In this document: in pieces, positions 18,829 to 26,842 of the stretch
Position numbering within the stretch: the stretch's first letter is position 1
Layout of the letters: each line of letters starts with the position of its first letter
DNA from: JAGNRR01 sp965230665
GTDB lineage: Bacteria > Bacteroidota > Bacteroidia > Chitinophagales > Chitinophagaceae
Direction: 5' to 3'
Assembly: GCA_965230665.1 (NCBI GenBank)
Contig: CBDDLM010000004.1
Location: forward strand, 2,976,001-3,040,000
Length of the DNA: 64,000 bases
Translations under genes and position numbers: made by a program
Notes under the pieces: model-generated
The model's database searches: none
Seen by the model: the letters and a program-made list of their open reading frames with translations, nothing else
What the model was told of the DNA's origin: nothing

Positions 18829-19761
18829 TTAAATTCCTAAAATAGTCAGGTCTTTTGCTTTTAATTTGTTGGTCTCTAACTGCGTTGGAATAATTTCCCT
18901 TATAAAGTTCGCCAATTGCATAATACTGTTCTTTAAAGCATAAGGGCGATTATATACTAAACTTACTTCACGGACTGGTATGGGTCTTGTGAACTGTTTG
19001 ATCTTTTTCTTCTTGTTCGAGCTTAGACGTTGCTGGTATAGTTCAGGTAAAAGAGTGAAACCTCCAAACTGATCGGTTAAGTTCATGAGTGTGTCAAATG
19101 AACTGCTTTCCAATTGGAGGTTGTCTTCCTGTTGTTCTTTAATATCACAAAGTGACATGCTTTGCGTGCGAAAACAATTTCCTTCTTCTAATAACCAGAT
19201 GCGACTGTTTTGTAAATCACTTGTTTGAACAGTTTTCTTTGTTATTTCTAGTGCACCATAAATCATCATAGATTCGTAATAAAGAATTTCCTCAATAAGA
19301 TTTTCGTTATTTAGCGGTGTGGCCAAAATGCCAATGTCCAACTGGTTAGATTGCAATTGAGAAATAATCTCTTCAGTGTTAATTTCCACTACCTTTAATT
19401 CTAGGTCTGGATAGAGTTTAAAAAGTTTTGGTAAGATTAGCGGTAGTAACGAGCTGGCAATTGTTGGAATGATTCCTAAGCTGATTTCGCCAGATAGAGG
19501 TTTGTGTCCCGCTTGGGTTGCGTGTATGAGTTCATCTCGTTTACGAATAACTTCTTTAGCAAGTTGGATGACAATTTTTCCTGTTTCCGTGGTGATTACT
19601 GGCTGTTTTTTTCTATCAAAAATAACGAGGCTTAGTTCTTCTTCAAGCTTCTTAATCATAGCACTCAAAGTGGCTTGGGTAATATGGCATTGCTCAGCGG
19701 CTTTCCCAAAATGTTTGAGCTGATCAACAGCCAAGATGTATTCTAATTGTTGAAAATTCAT
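18829..19761 (-). CDS. oxyR: Hydrogen-peroxide sensor LysR-type regulator OxyR
   Basis: A 310-residue LysR-type regulator. The N-terminal winged helix-turn-helix (1-60, with AAEQCHITQATLSAMIKKLEEEL) binds DNA. The effector domain (~90-295) contains the redox pair Cys196 and Cys205 in GNCFRTQSMSLC, the same nine-residue spacing as the sensing Cys199/Cys208 pair of E. coli OxyR. That identifies it as OxyR rather than a generic LysR protein. Peroxide would form the disulfide and switch the protein to its activating form. It diverges from ahpC, and an OxyR-type operator begins 2 bp from its own start codon, so autorepression is likely. A second matching operator lies before katG. Confidence 0.95.
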   Translation of the reverse strand: MNFQQLEYILAVDQLKHFGKAAEQCHITQATLSAMIKKLEEELSLVIFDRKKQPVITTETGKIVIQLAKEVIRKRDELIHATQAGHKPLSGEISLGIIPTIASSLLPLILPKLFKLYPDLELKVVEINTEEIISQLQSNQLDIGILATPLNNENLIEEILYYESMMIYGALEITKKTVQTSDLQNSRIWLLEEGNCFRTQSMSLCDIKEQQEDNLQLESSSFDTLMNLTDQFGGFTLLPELYQQRLSSNKKKKIKQFTRPIPVREVSLVYNRPYALKNSIMQLANFIREIIPTQLETNKLKAKDLTILGI

Positions 19762-19762
19762 T

Positions 19763-19799
19763 TTAGATAAAATCTATAGATGTGTTAGAAAATATAGTT
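19763..19799. promoter_or_regulatory. OxyR-type operator between oxyR and ahpC
   Basis: The left half TTAGATAAAATCTAT (19763-19777) matches 9 of 10 fixed positions of the E. coli-type consensus ATAGnTnnnAnCTAT. After exactly 7 bases a weaker right half, TTAGAAAATATAGTT (19785-19799), follows. The same two-part arrangement occurs upstream of katG. It overlaps the 5' leader of oxyR. Confidence 0.75.
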
Positions 19800-19821
19800 C
19801 AAATCTAATGATATTCAATCA

Positions 19822-19829
19822 TAAATTTG
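19822..19829 (+). promoter_or_regulatory. -7 promoter element of ahpC
   Basis: TAAATTTG matches TAnnTTTG exactly. It starts 59 bp after the start of the operator and ends 43 bp before the ahpC ATG. Both distances are identical at katG. Confidence 0.65.
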
Positions 19830-19872
19830 CACCGTCAAATCAAAAACATAGACTAATAAAAGAAAATAAATT

Positions 19873-20511
19873 ATGACACAGACAGGTAAGAAATTTCCAA
19901 ATTTGGCGGTAAACGCAATGAACGAAATGGGTGATACATTTCAATTGAATGTATTAGAAGAAGCAGTAAAAAACAAGAAAAAAGTTTTACTGTTTTGGTA
20001 TCCAAAAGATTTTACGTTCGTTTGTCCTACTGAATTGCATGCGTTTCAGGAGGCATTGCCAGAATTTGAAAAACGTAACACATTGGTGATTGGTGCTAGC
20101 TGTGATACAGCCGAGGTGCATTTTGCGTGGCTGAATACAGAAAAAGATAAAGGAGGTATTGAAGGTGTAACATACCCTTTATTAGCAGATAGCAATCGAA
20201 ACTTAGCAGCTTATTTAGGAATCTTGGATATAGCCGACGTAAAATACAATGAAGAACTTGATACAGAATTGATAGAAGGAGATAATGTTACTTATCGTGC
20301 AACATACTTACTGGATGAAGAAGGGACTGTTTTTCACGAGAGTGTAAACCATATGCCAGTTGGACGTAATGTGCAGGAATTTATTCGCTTGATCGATGCA
20401 TATAGTCACTTACAAAAGCACGGTGAAGTGTGTCCTGCGAATTGGGAAGAGGGTAAAGAAGCTATGAAGGCTAACAGAGAAGGTGTAACGGAATATTTTA
20501 GCCAAAACTAA
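19873..20511 (+). CDS. ahpC: Typical 2-Cys peroxiredoxin (AhpC/Prx1 type)
   Basis: A 212-residue cytoplasmic peroxidase that reduces hydrogen peroxide and organic peroxides. The peroxidatic Cys51 is in FTFVCPTE, and the resolving Cys187 is in GEVCPANW near the C-terminus, as in typical 2-Cys enzymes. The conserved Arg of the active site is likely in the RATYLLDEEG region. No ahpF follows. Instead a thioredoxin gene begins 8 bp downstream, so thioredoxin is the probable reductant. The gene diverges from oxyR behind an OxyR operator and a TAAATTTG element, which indicates peroxide induction. Confidence 0.95.
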   Translation: MTQTGKKFPNLAVNAMNEMGDTFQLNVLEEAVKNKKKVLLFWYPKDFTFVCPTELHAFQEALPEFEKRNTLVIGASCDTAEVHFAWLNTEKDKGGIEGVTYPLLADSNRNLAAYLGILDIADVKYNEELDTELIEGDNVTYRATYLLDEEGTVFHESVNHMPVGRNVQEFIRLIDAYSHLQKHGEVCPANWEEGKEAMKANREGVTEYFSQN

Positions 20512-20519
20512 TTAAATAG

Positions 20520-20834
20520 ATGTATCAGGAAATTACAGAGGATAACCTAAAAGAGTTAGTCGAGCAGCACGATAAAGTGTTCGTGCAGTATTCTGCTGGC
20601 TGGTGTGGTAATTGCCGTATCATGAAGCCTAAGTTCAAGAAGTTTGCAAGTGAACATGATGAAGCTCAATTCGTAATAGTTGATGCTGAAAAGTTCCCAT
20701 TATCACGTAAGTTAGCCAATGTAGATAATTTGCCAACATTTGCTGTTTTCCAAAATGGTAGCTTGAAGTCGCAAGTACAGACGAATAAAATGGAATCCTT
20801 AAAAAGTTTTATTGATGAGGCTTCCGCTAATTAG
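20520..20834 (+). CDS. Thioredoxin-family protein
   Basis: 104 residues, cytoplasmic, with a single thioredoxin fold. The active site is WCGNC (Cys29, Cys32) instead of the classical WCGPC. The cis-proline is in NLPTFAVF. It starts 8 bp after ahpC and overlaps the next gene by 20 bp, so the three genes form one operon. The likely job is to reduce the disulfide of the neighbouring peroxiredoxin. The Asn in the active site should alter the redox potential compared with standard thioredoxin; this is inference from the motif. Confidence 0.9.
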   Translation: MYQEITEDNLKELVEQHDKVFVQYSAGWCGNCRIMKPKFKKFASEHDEAQFVIVDAEKFPLSRKLANVDNLPTFAVFQNGSLKSQVQTNKMESLKSFIDEASAN

Positions 20835-21072
20835 ACAAATAAATAAGTACATGATGGAAGCGGATGCTTCATCAGTTGAGAAAGGATTAGAACTCTTGGA
20901 GTTTTTATCGGAAAGTAATGCGGTCAAGGATGAAGAGCTTGATGTTATAGGAGAGCTTCTTTCTAATATTTATGGTGCCATAGAAGTGAATAAAGCTATT
21001 AAAGAGGGTGTTGTAGAAAAGGATGCATTGAATGGGTTTATGAAAAGAGTCATGGGTAGCATTGATCGTTAG
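20815..21072 (+). CDS. DUF6952-type small conserved protein
   Basis: 85 residues, mostly helical. The start ATG at 20815 gives MRLPLIRQINKYMME; the frame could be opened one codon earlier at a TTG, but ATG is preferred. The gene overlaps the thioredoxin gene by 20 bp in another frame, so translation is coupled. The core DEELDVIGELLSNIYGAIEVNKAIKEG and the end FMKRVMGSID look like a conserved Bacteroidota family that I recall as DUF6952. It has no Cys. Its place at the end of the ahpC-thioredoxin operon suggests an accessory in peroxide defence. Biochemical function is unknown. A strong terminator follows. Confidence 0.75.
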   Translation: MRLPLIRQINKYMMEADASSVEKGLELLEFLSESNAVKDEELDVIGELLSNIYGAIEVNKAIKEGVVEKDALNGFMKRVMGSIDR

Positions 21073-21097
21073 GGTAACAAGTACATTTTAAATTTAT

Positions 21098-21124
21098 AAG
21101 CACTCCTTAGGAGTGCTTTTTTTA
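21098..21124 (+). terminator. Terminator of the ahpC operon
   Basis: A perfect 9-bp stem (AAGCACTCC with GGAGTGCTT), a TTA loop and a run of T residues, 26 bp past the stop codon. Confidence 0.92.
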
Positions 21125-21137
21125 TAGGATATATATT

Positions 21138-21174
21138 ATAGATATAATCTATCATTATGTTAGATATATTAGTT
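21138..21174. promoter_or_regulatory. OxyR-type operator upstream of katG
   Basis: The left half ATAGATATAATCTAT (21138-21152) matches all ten fixed positions of ATAGnTnnnAnCTAT and is itself a 6-3-6 palindrome. After 7 bases the right half TTAGATATATTAGTT (21160-21174) is weaker, but it closely resembles the right half at ahpC. It abuts the -33 TTTG of the katG promoter, a position suited to activation. Confidence 0.8.
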
Positions 21175-21204
21175 TTTGTCTAAAGTTTAATTTGGATATA
21201 TTTG
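21175..21204 (+). promoter_or_regulatory. katG promoter
   Basis: TTTG (21175-21178), 18 bases, then TATATTTG (21197-21204), an exact TAnnTTTG match. The element ends 43 bp before the katG ATG. Confidence 0.7.
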
Positions 21205-21247
21205 TTTCATACTTATTCGAAATAGTTCACACTTAAATTAAAAAAAT

Positions 21248-23446
21248 ATGGATCACAAAGGAGGAGATATCAGTAAATGTCCATTTATGAATGGCTCAAA
21301 AAAACAAAGCGCTGGTGGAGGAACAACCAATAGAGATTGGTGGCCAAATTCGCTGAAGTTAAATATTTTGAGACAAAATGATAGGAAGACGGATCCTATG
21401 GATCCTGATTTTGATTATGCTACTGCCTTTAAAAGTTTGGACCTAGGGGCGGTTAAAAAAGACCTCACTGCTTTAATGACAGATTCACAAGATTGGTGGC
21501 CCGCCGATCATGGGCATTATGGTGGTTTTTTTATTCGAATGGCTTGGCACAGCGCAGGGACCTATCGGATTCAAGATGGTCGTGGTGGGGCCGGTTCTGG
21601 TACACAGCGTTTCGCTCCTTTAAATAGTTGGCCAGATAATGGAAACTTGGATAAAGCCCGTTTATTGCTTTGGCCAATTAAACAGAAGTATGGTAAAAAA
21701 CTTTCTTGGGCAGATCTTATGATTTTAGCAGGGAATGTTGCTATAGAATCTATGGGGGGTAAAACCTTTGGTTTTGCTGGAGGAAGAGAAGACCTCTGGC
21801 AACCAGAAGAAGATATTTATTGGGGTTCTGAAACGGAATGGATGGGGAATGATGCTCGCTATGCCCAAGGGGACCTAGAAGAGCCATTAGGTGCCGTGCA
21901 TATGGGCTTAATATATGTAAATCCTGAAGGGCCAAATGGTAATCCTGATCCACTTGCCTCTGGTAAAGATATTCGTGAAACTTTTAAACGCATGGCGATG
22001 AACGATGAAGAAACTGTGGCCTTAGTAGCAGGAGGACATACTTTTGGTAAAGCGCATGGTGCCGCAGATCCAGATCAATACGTAGGACGAGAACCCGCAG
22101 GTGCTTCTATCGAAGAACAAAGTATGGGTTGGAAGAATTCTTTTAAAAGTGGAAAAGGAGATCATACCATTACAAGTGGTATAGAAGGGGCTTGGACTCC
22201 TCACCCTAACCGATGGGATCATGATTACTTTAGGGTATTATTAGATTATGATTGGGAATTAACAAAAAGTCCTGCCGGGGCACATCAATGGAAACCAACA
22301 GCAGCATCCAATGCAGATACTGCTACGATGGCTCAGGATACCTCTCAATCTCAAGATCTTATGATGACGACCGCTGATATGGCTTTGAAGATGGATCCTG
22401 CTTATGCTAAAATTTCGAATCACTTTAGAGAGCATCCAGAAGCATTTGAAGATGCCTTTGCGCGTGCTTGGTTTAAGTTAACGCATCGAGATATGGGGCC
22501 TTTATCAAGATATTTAGGAGAGGAGGTGCCTCAAGAGGAGTTAATATGGCAAGATCCGATTCCAGTACCATCCTATATATTAAATAACCAAGACGTTGAG
22601 GAGCTAAAAAAAACAATTAGTGAATCTAATTTATCAATTTCACAATTAGTGAAGACTGCCTGGGCTTCAGCTTCAACTTTTAGAGGGTCAGATATGCGGG
22701 GAGGAGCTAACGGAGCCCGGATTCGCTTGGCGCCTCAAAAATTTTGGGAGGTTAATCAGCCAACAGAACTTGCATCTGTATTGAACATATATGGGGGTAT
22801 TCAAGAAGAGTTTAATGGAGGAGATCGGTCCGTAAGCATGGCTGATTTAATTGTTCTAGGGGGGAGCGTAGGTATAGAGAAAGCCTTAAAGAATGCAGGG
22901 CATGATGCTATAGTTCCATTTGCTCCTGGTAGAGGTGATGCTACCGCGGAGCAAACCGATGTTGAATCATTTGCTGTTTTAGAACCTCTTGCAGATGGAT
23001 TTAGGAATTATTCCAAGAAAAATTATAGGATTTCGTCTGAGGAATTATTAGTAGATAAAGCCCAATTACTAGGTTTGACAGTACCTGAAATGACTGTATT
23101 AATTGGTGGGATGCGTGTTCTTGGAGCGAACTTTGATAATGGTAAGCATGGTGTGTTTACCAAAGAAGAGGGGAAGCTCACAAATGACTTTTTTATAAAT
23201 TTATTAGACCTTAGTACAAGTTGGAAAGCTACTTCTGAAGATGAAAGTGTTTTTGAAGGAAGTAATCGATTGACTGGTGAGGTACTTTGGACAGGAACAA
23301 GAGCGGATTTAATTTTTGGTTCAAATACAGAACTCAGAGCAATCGCAGAAGTTTATGCTAGCGATGATGCAACCGATAAATTTATTCATGATTTTATTAT
23401 AGCTTGGAATAAAGTTATGAATGCAGATCGATATGATTTGTTGTAA
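21248..23446 (+). CDS. katG: Catalase-peroxidase KatG
   Basis: A 732-residue haem enzyme that removes hydrogen peroxide by catalase and peroxidase reactions. The distal haem triad Arg97-Trp100-His101 lies in RMAWHSAGTYR, and the proximal His264 in GGHTFGKAHG. Trp100, Tyr223 (GLIYVNPEG) and Met249 (KRMAMNDEE) occupy the positions of the Trp-Tyr-Met adduct needed for catalase activity. Length is normal for the two-domain bacterial enzyme, and the degenerate C-terminal domain is present. No signal peptide is seen, so it is cytoplasmic. The OxyR-type operator and promoter upstream match those of ahpC, indicating common peroxide induction. Confidence 0.98.
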   Translation: MDHKGGDISKCPFMNGSKKQSAGGGTTNRDWWPNSLKLNILRQNDRKTDPMDPDFDYATAFKSLDLGAVKKDLTALMTDSQDWWPADHGHYGGFFIRMAWHSAGTYRIQDGRGGAGSGTQRFAPLNSWPDNGNLDKARLLLWPIKQKYGKKLSWADLMILAGNVAIESMGGKTFGFAGGREDLWQPEEDIYWGSETEWMGNDARYAQGDLEEPLGAVHMGLIYVNPEGPNGNPDPLASGKDIRETFKRMAMNDEETVALVAGGHTFGKAHGAADPDQYVGREPAGASIEEQSMGWKNSFKSGKGDHTITSGIEGAWTPHPNRWDHDYFRVLLDYDWELTKSPAGAHQWKPTAASNADTATMAQDTSQSQDLMMTTADMALKMDPAYAKISNHFREHPEAFEDAFARAWFKLTHRDMGPLSRYLGEEVPQEELIWQDPIPVPSYILNNQDVEELKKTISESNLSISQLVKTAWASASTFRGSDMRGGANGARIRLAPQKFWEVNQPTELASVLNIYGGIQEEFNGGDRSVSMADLIVLGGSVGIEKALKNAGHDAIVPFAPGRGDATAEQTDVESFAVLEPLADGFRNYSKKNYRISSEELLVDKAQLLGLTVPEMTVLIGGMRVLGANFDNGKHGVFTKEEGKLTNDFFINLLDLSTSWKATSEDESVFEGSNRLTGEVLWTGTRADLIFGSNTELRAIAEVYASDDATDKFIHDFIIAWNKVMNADRYDLL

Positions 23447-23611
23447 TCTGGCAGGTATTTGGGGTTTTATTTTGAATACATTGGAAGAACAGAAAAAAGC
23501 CTGGTTTGTACGTGGATTAAGTTTATGAACTTAGATCATTTTCAAATTTAGGACTTACTTTCGCACTTGTAATGTGGAGTTTAAATAGGGGTTAGTATTT
23601 TCTCTCATTAC

Positions 23612-23640
23612 TTAAGCCCTCGTCTTTGACGGGGGCTTTA
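23612..23640 (+). terminator. Terminator downstream of katG
   Basis: An 11-bp stem (AAGCCCTCGTC with GACGGGGGCTT, one T-G pair), a TTT loop and a short T-run. Confidence 0.7.
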
Positions 23641-23650
23641 CTGTATAAGT

Positions 23651-23684
23651 AAGAACGCCTCGATATTATCGAGGCGTTCTTCTT
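23651..23684. terminator. Bidirectional terminator between katG and aconitase
   Basis: A perfect 14-bp stem (AAGAACGCCTCGAT with ATCGAGGCGTTCTT) around an ATT loop, between the convergent genes. It can serve both strands. It lies only 10 bp from the preceding hairpin. Confidence 0.85.
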
Positions 23685-23706
23685 ATTCGATTCAGGTTAT
23701 ATCGTA

Positions 23707-25974
23707 TTACGCATTCTGTTTCTTTATCAAATTGAGAGCCGAACCTTCACGATACCATTCGATTTGTCCAGCATTGTAGGTATGGTTACAAGCAATTACA
23801 TCTTTACTGCCATCGGCATGCACAAACTCAATGTTTAATTGCTTACCAGGTGCGAAATCATTTAGATCTAAGAAATTGATCGTGTCGTCTTCTTGAATTA
23901 AATCATAATCCGATTCATTGGCGAAAGTCAAACCAAGCATTCCTTGCTTCTTTAAATTTGTCTCATGTATCCGTGCAAATGATTTTACTATAACAGCTAC
24001 AACACCCAAATGTCTTGGTTCCATAGCTGCGTGCTCACGAGAAGAGCCTTCGCCATAGTTATGATCTCCAACGACTATTGTAGGAACCCCCGCCGCTTTA
24101 TATTCTCTTTGGGTAGCTGGCACGGCACCGTATTCACCGGTCAGCTGATTTTTTACCTTGTCCGTTGCTTTATTAAATGCATTAACCGCACCAATCAAAC
24201 AGTTGTTAGAAATGTTATCCAAATGTCCTCGGAATTTTAGCCACGGTCCTGCCATGGAAATATGGTCAGTAGTACATTTTCCAAATGCTTTGATTAACAG
24301 TTTAGCTCCTTTGATTTCATCTCCAATTGGTACAAAAGGTGTGAGTAGTTGCAGTCTGTTAGAATCATCTGCTACATTAACTACTACATTACTTCCATCT
24401 GCTACAGGTTCTTGATATCCCGCATCTTCCACGTCAAACCCTTTAGGTGGAAGTTCGAAACCAGTAGGTTCATCTAGCATGACTTCTTCACCTTGATTGT
24501 TAACCAATTTATCAGTTGCTGGGTTAAAGTCTAAACGCCCGCTTATTGCAATAGCGGCAACTAACTCGGGTGAGGCTACAAAGGCATGCGTGTTGGGGTT
24601 TCCATCCGCTCGTTTAGCAAAGTTTCTATTGAAAGAGTGAACGATACTATTCTTAGGTGCATTTTTAGGGTCGCTATAGCGTGCCCATTGTCCAATACAT
24701 GGTCCACAGGCATTCGTGAAAATAATTGCACCTAAATCTTCAAAATCTTTTAGCAGTCCATCGCGTTCTGCAGTAAAGCGTACTTGTTCAGATCCTGGGT
24801 TAATACCAAATTTTGCCTTAGGTTTTAATCCTTTTTTTACTGCGTCTTCAGCTATAGAAGCTGCACGGGAAAGATCCTCGTAACTGGAATTGGTACAAGA
24901 GCCAATTAAACCCCATTCTACTTCAAGAGGCCATTGGTTTTCTTCAGCTTTAGTCGTCATGTCGCTACCAGCTAGGGTTGCCAAGTCTGGTGTGAAAGGC
25001 CCATTTAAATGAGGCTTTAATTCACTTAAATTGATTTCTATTACCTGATCAAAATACTGTTCTGGATGAGCATATACTTCAGGGTCCCCTGTAAGGTGCT
25101 CTTTCACAGCATTGGCTGCGTCAGCAATATCTGCTCGATCAGTAGCTCGTAAATAACGCTCCATGCTTTCATCATAACCAAAAGTAGAAGTTGTTGCACC
25201 TATTTCTGCACCCATATTACAAATGGTTCCTTTACCTGTACATGACATGCCCATAGCACCTTCTCCAAAGTACTCAACAATGGCACCTGTGCCACCTTTT
25301 ACAGTAAGGATTTCAGCAACTTTAAGAATTACGTCCTTGGGAGCACTCCAGCCAGATAGTTTTCCAGTAAGCTTGACACCAATGAGCTTAGGAAACTTAA
25401 GTTCCCATGGCATGCCAGCCATAACATCTACGGCATCAGCTCCCCCTACTCCTATGGCCACCATGCCAAGACCGCCAGCATTTACAGTATGGCTATCTGT
25501 ACCAATCATCATACCACCCGGGAACGCATAATTTTCTAGAACTACCTGATGAATAATACCCGCACCAGGTTTCCAAAAACCTATACCGTATTTGTTCGAT
25601 ACTGATTCCAAAAAATTAAAAACTTCGCTTGATTGATTGATGGCATTTTGTAAATCAGCATCAGCACCCATTTTTGCTTGTATCAGGTGGTCGCAGTGCA
25701 CAGTTGTTGGAACAGCTACTTTTGCCTTTCCCGCTTGCATAAACTGCAATAAAGCCATTTGTGCAGTGGCATCTTGACAAGCGATACGATCTGGGGCAAA
25801 ATCCACATAATCTTTAGCTCTTACATAAGAAGTCGTTGCTGCACCATCCCAAAGGTGATTATATAATATTTTCTCAGAAAGAGTAAGTGGTTTTCCTACA
25901 GCAGCTTTTGCCGCTGCTATACGCTCAGGCATACGTTGGTATACCTCTTTTATCATATCAATATCAAATGCCAT
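23707..25974 (-). CDS. acn: Aconitate hydratase (mitochondrial-type)
   Basis: A 755-residue TCA-cycle enzyme converting citrate to isocitrate through cis-aconitate. The [4Fe-4S] ligands are Cys360 (GSCTNSS), Cys423 and Cys426 (ACGPCIG). The 63 and 3 residue spacings equal those of mitochondrial aconitase. The mobile swivel domain is at the C-terminus, with GDHNYGEGSSREHAA. Length and motif order match the mitochondrial-type family, not AcnB. The enzyme's cluster is oxidant-sensitive, and it lies next to the peroxide-defence genes, but it is convergent with katG and shows no OxyR site. Start fits MAFDIDMIKEVY, with a TAAATTCG element 22 bp upstream. Confidence 0.97.
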   Translation of the reverse strand: MAFDIDMIKEVYQRMPERIAAAKAAVGKPLTLSEKILYNHLWDGAATTSYVRAKDYVDFAPDRIACQDATAQMALLQFMQAGKAKVAVPTTVHCDHLIQAKMGADADLQNAINQSSEVFNFLESVSNKYGIGFWKPGAGIIHQVVLENYAFPGGMMIGTDSHTVNAGGLGMVAIGVGGADAVDVMAGMPWELKFPKLIGVKLTGKLSGWSAPKDVILKVAEILTVKGGTGAIVEYFGEGAMGMSCTGKGTICNMGAEIGATTSTFGYDESMERYLRATDRADIADAANAVKEHLTGDPEVYAHPEQYFDQVIEINLSELKPHLNGPFTPDLATLAGSDMTTKAEENQWPLEVEWGLIGSCTNSSYEDLSRAASIAEDAVKKGLKPKAKFGINPGSEQVRFTAERDGLLKDFEDLGAIIFTNACGPCIGQWARYSDPKNAPKNSIVHSFNRNFAKRADGNPNTHAFVASPELVAAIAISGRLDFNPATDKLVNNQGEEVMLDEPTGFELPPKGFDVEDAGYQEPVADGSNVVVNVADDSNRLQLLTPFVPIGDEIKGAKLLIKAFGKCTTDHISMAGPWLKFRGHLDNISNNCLIGAVNAFNKATDKVKNQLTGEYGAVPATQREYKAAGVPTIVVGDHNYGEGSSREHAAMEPRHLGVVAVIVKSFARIHETNLKKQGMLGLTFANESDYDLIQEDDTINFLDLNDFAPGKQLNIEFVHADGSKDVIACNHTYNAGQIEWYREGSALNLIKKQNA

Positions 25975-25996
25975 AATCTGTAAATTTCAAGTGTCG

Positions 25997-26004
25997 CGAA
26001 TTTA
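25997..26004 (-). promoter_or_regulatory. Possible -7 element of aconitase
   Basis: TAAATTCG on the minus strand, one base off TAnnTTTG, 22 bp before the ATG at 25974. No clear -33 element. Confidence 0.35.
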
Positions 26005-26084
26005 CGAAATCTTTAAGTGAGAAAATAATTTTGAATTATGAGATTTGAAATATTAGCCTTTTGTAAGTCCGCTTCGAATATTTT

Positions 26085-26783
26085 TTACCAATCTGGGAGT
26101 CTATTCAATTGGCTTCCTGAGATGAATTTTCTACCTGGGCGTTGTGGATCAATTCTATTATCTGTTCTAATAATAATCCCAACCGTAACACATCGGATTT
26201 TCTTTTTGAGTTTAACGTTTTTTAAAGTTGATTTGCCAGAGTTTACTATGATTCCCTTAAGCTCTGTTTTGACAAAACCTACCGATGAAATTCTTAAGGA
26301 GTAAGTTCCACAAGTCAAAGGTTTAATGACGAATTTTCCGTTAAGATTGGTTTTACTTTGGCCTTTGAGTACTCCATGCTGAAAAACTCCTAGGCTGGCA
26401 AAAGGTACGGGATTTCCCTTGTCGTCTAATATTTTTCCTTTAATTGCGCCTGATATTTGGAAATAATTATCCTTTAAGCTATTCGGTTTTATTTGAGCCG
26501 TAGAGGGTATGGCAATAAAAGGTAAGAAAATAAGAGCGAAGGCATAAAGAAATTTTCTTAATTGGGTATTTAAACTTGGTAGCTTATAAAGCTGTTGATT
26601 TCTTACCCTCCCGCAAGTGCGTGTTGTATTTATCTCTAAGTACTTTAGTATTTCTTCGTTACTCATTGTTGTAAAGTCTTTTACTACGATATTGCACTTT
26701 GAGCAATGACGGCCTTGTTCCTCGGGTGTCATATTTTCCCAGTTCTCATAACAAGGTTTTGGTATGGAAATAAAGTTCTTCAT
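26085..26783 (-). CDS. Membrane protein: N-terminal Cys motif plus carboxypeptidase-regulatory-like domain
   Basis: 232 residues with an unusual layout. Residues 1-60 are cytoplasmic-looking and carry PCYENWENMTPEEQGRHCSKC with Cys11, Cys27 and Cys30, then VVKDFTTMSNEEILKYL. A single membrane segment lies at ~78-95, and an Ig-like carboxypeptidase-regulatory domain at ~113-190 (GAIKGKILDDKGNPVPFASLGV, TNLNGKFVIKPL, YSLRISSVGF). The N-terminal Cys motif recurs in Bacteroidota proteins of similar build, but its function is not known to me; zinc or redox sensing is a guess. The tail (~205-232) is basic. Divergent from the hydrolase gene at 26843. Confidence 0.75.
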   Translation of the reverse strand: MKNFISIPKPCYENWENMTPEEQGRHCSKCNIVVKDFTTMSNEEILKYLEINTTRTCGRVRNQQLYKLPSLNTQLRKFLYAFALIFLPFIAIPSTAQIKPNSLKDNYFQISGAIKGKILDDKGNPVPFASLGVFQHGVLKGQSKTNLNGKFVIKPLTCGTYSLRISSVGFVKTELKGIIVNSGKSTLKNVKLKKKIRCVTVGIIIRTDNRIDPQRPGRKFISGSQLNRLPDW

Positions 26784-26830
26784 ACAGGTTCGTTATTAAG
26801 GTAAATAATTTTATTGAACATATTTACAAT

Positions 26831-26838
26831 TACCTTTG
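26831..26838 (+). promoter_or_regulatory. -7 promoter element, near-leaderless
   Basis: TACCTTTG, an exact TAnnTTTG match, ends 4 bases before the ATG at 26843. Confidence 0.5.
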
Positions 26839-26842
26839 TGGT

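Noticed and set aside
21750..22222. Minus-strand reading frames inside katG, and similar shadow frames inside clpC, acn and secY
   Set aside because: They lack family motifs and overlap well-supported genes on the other strand.
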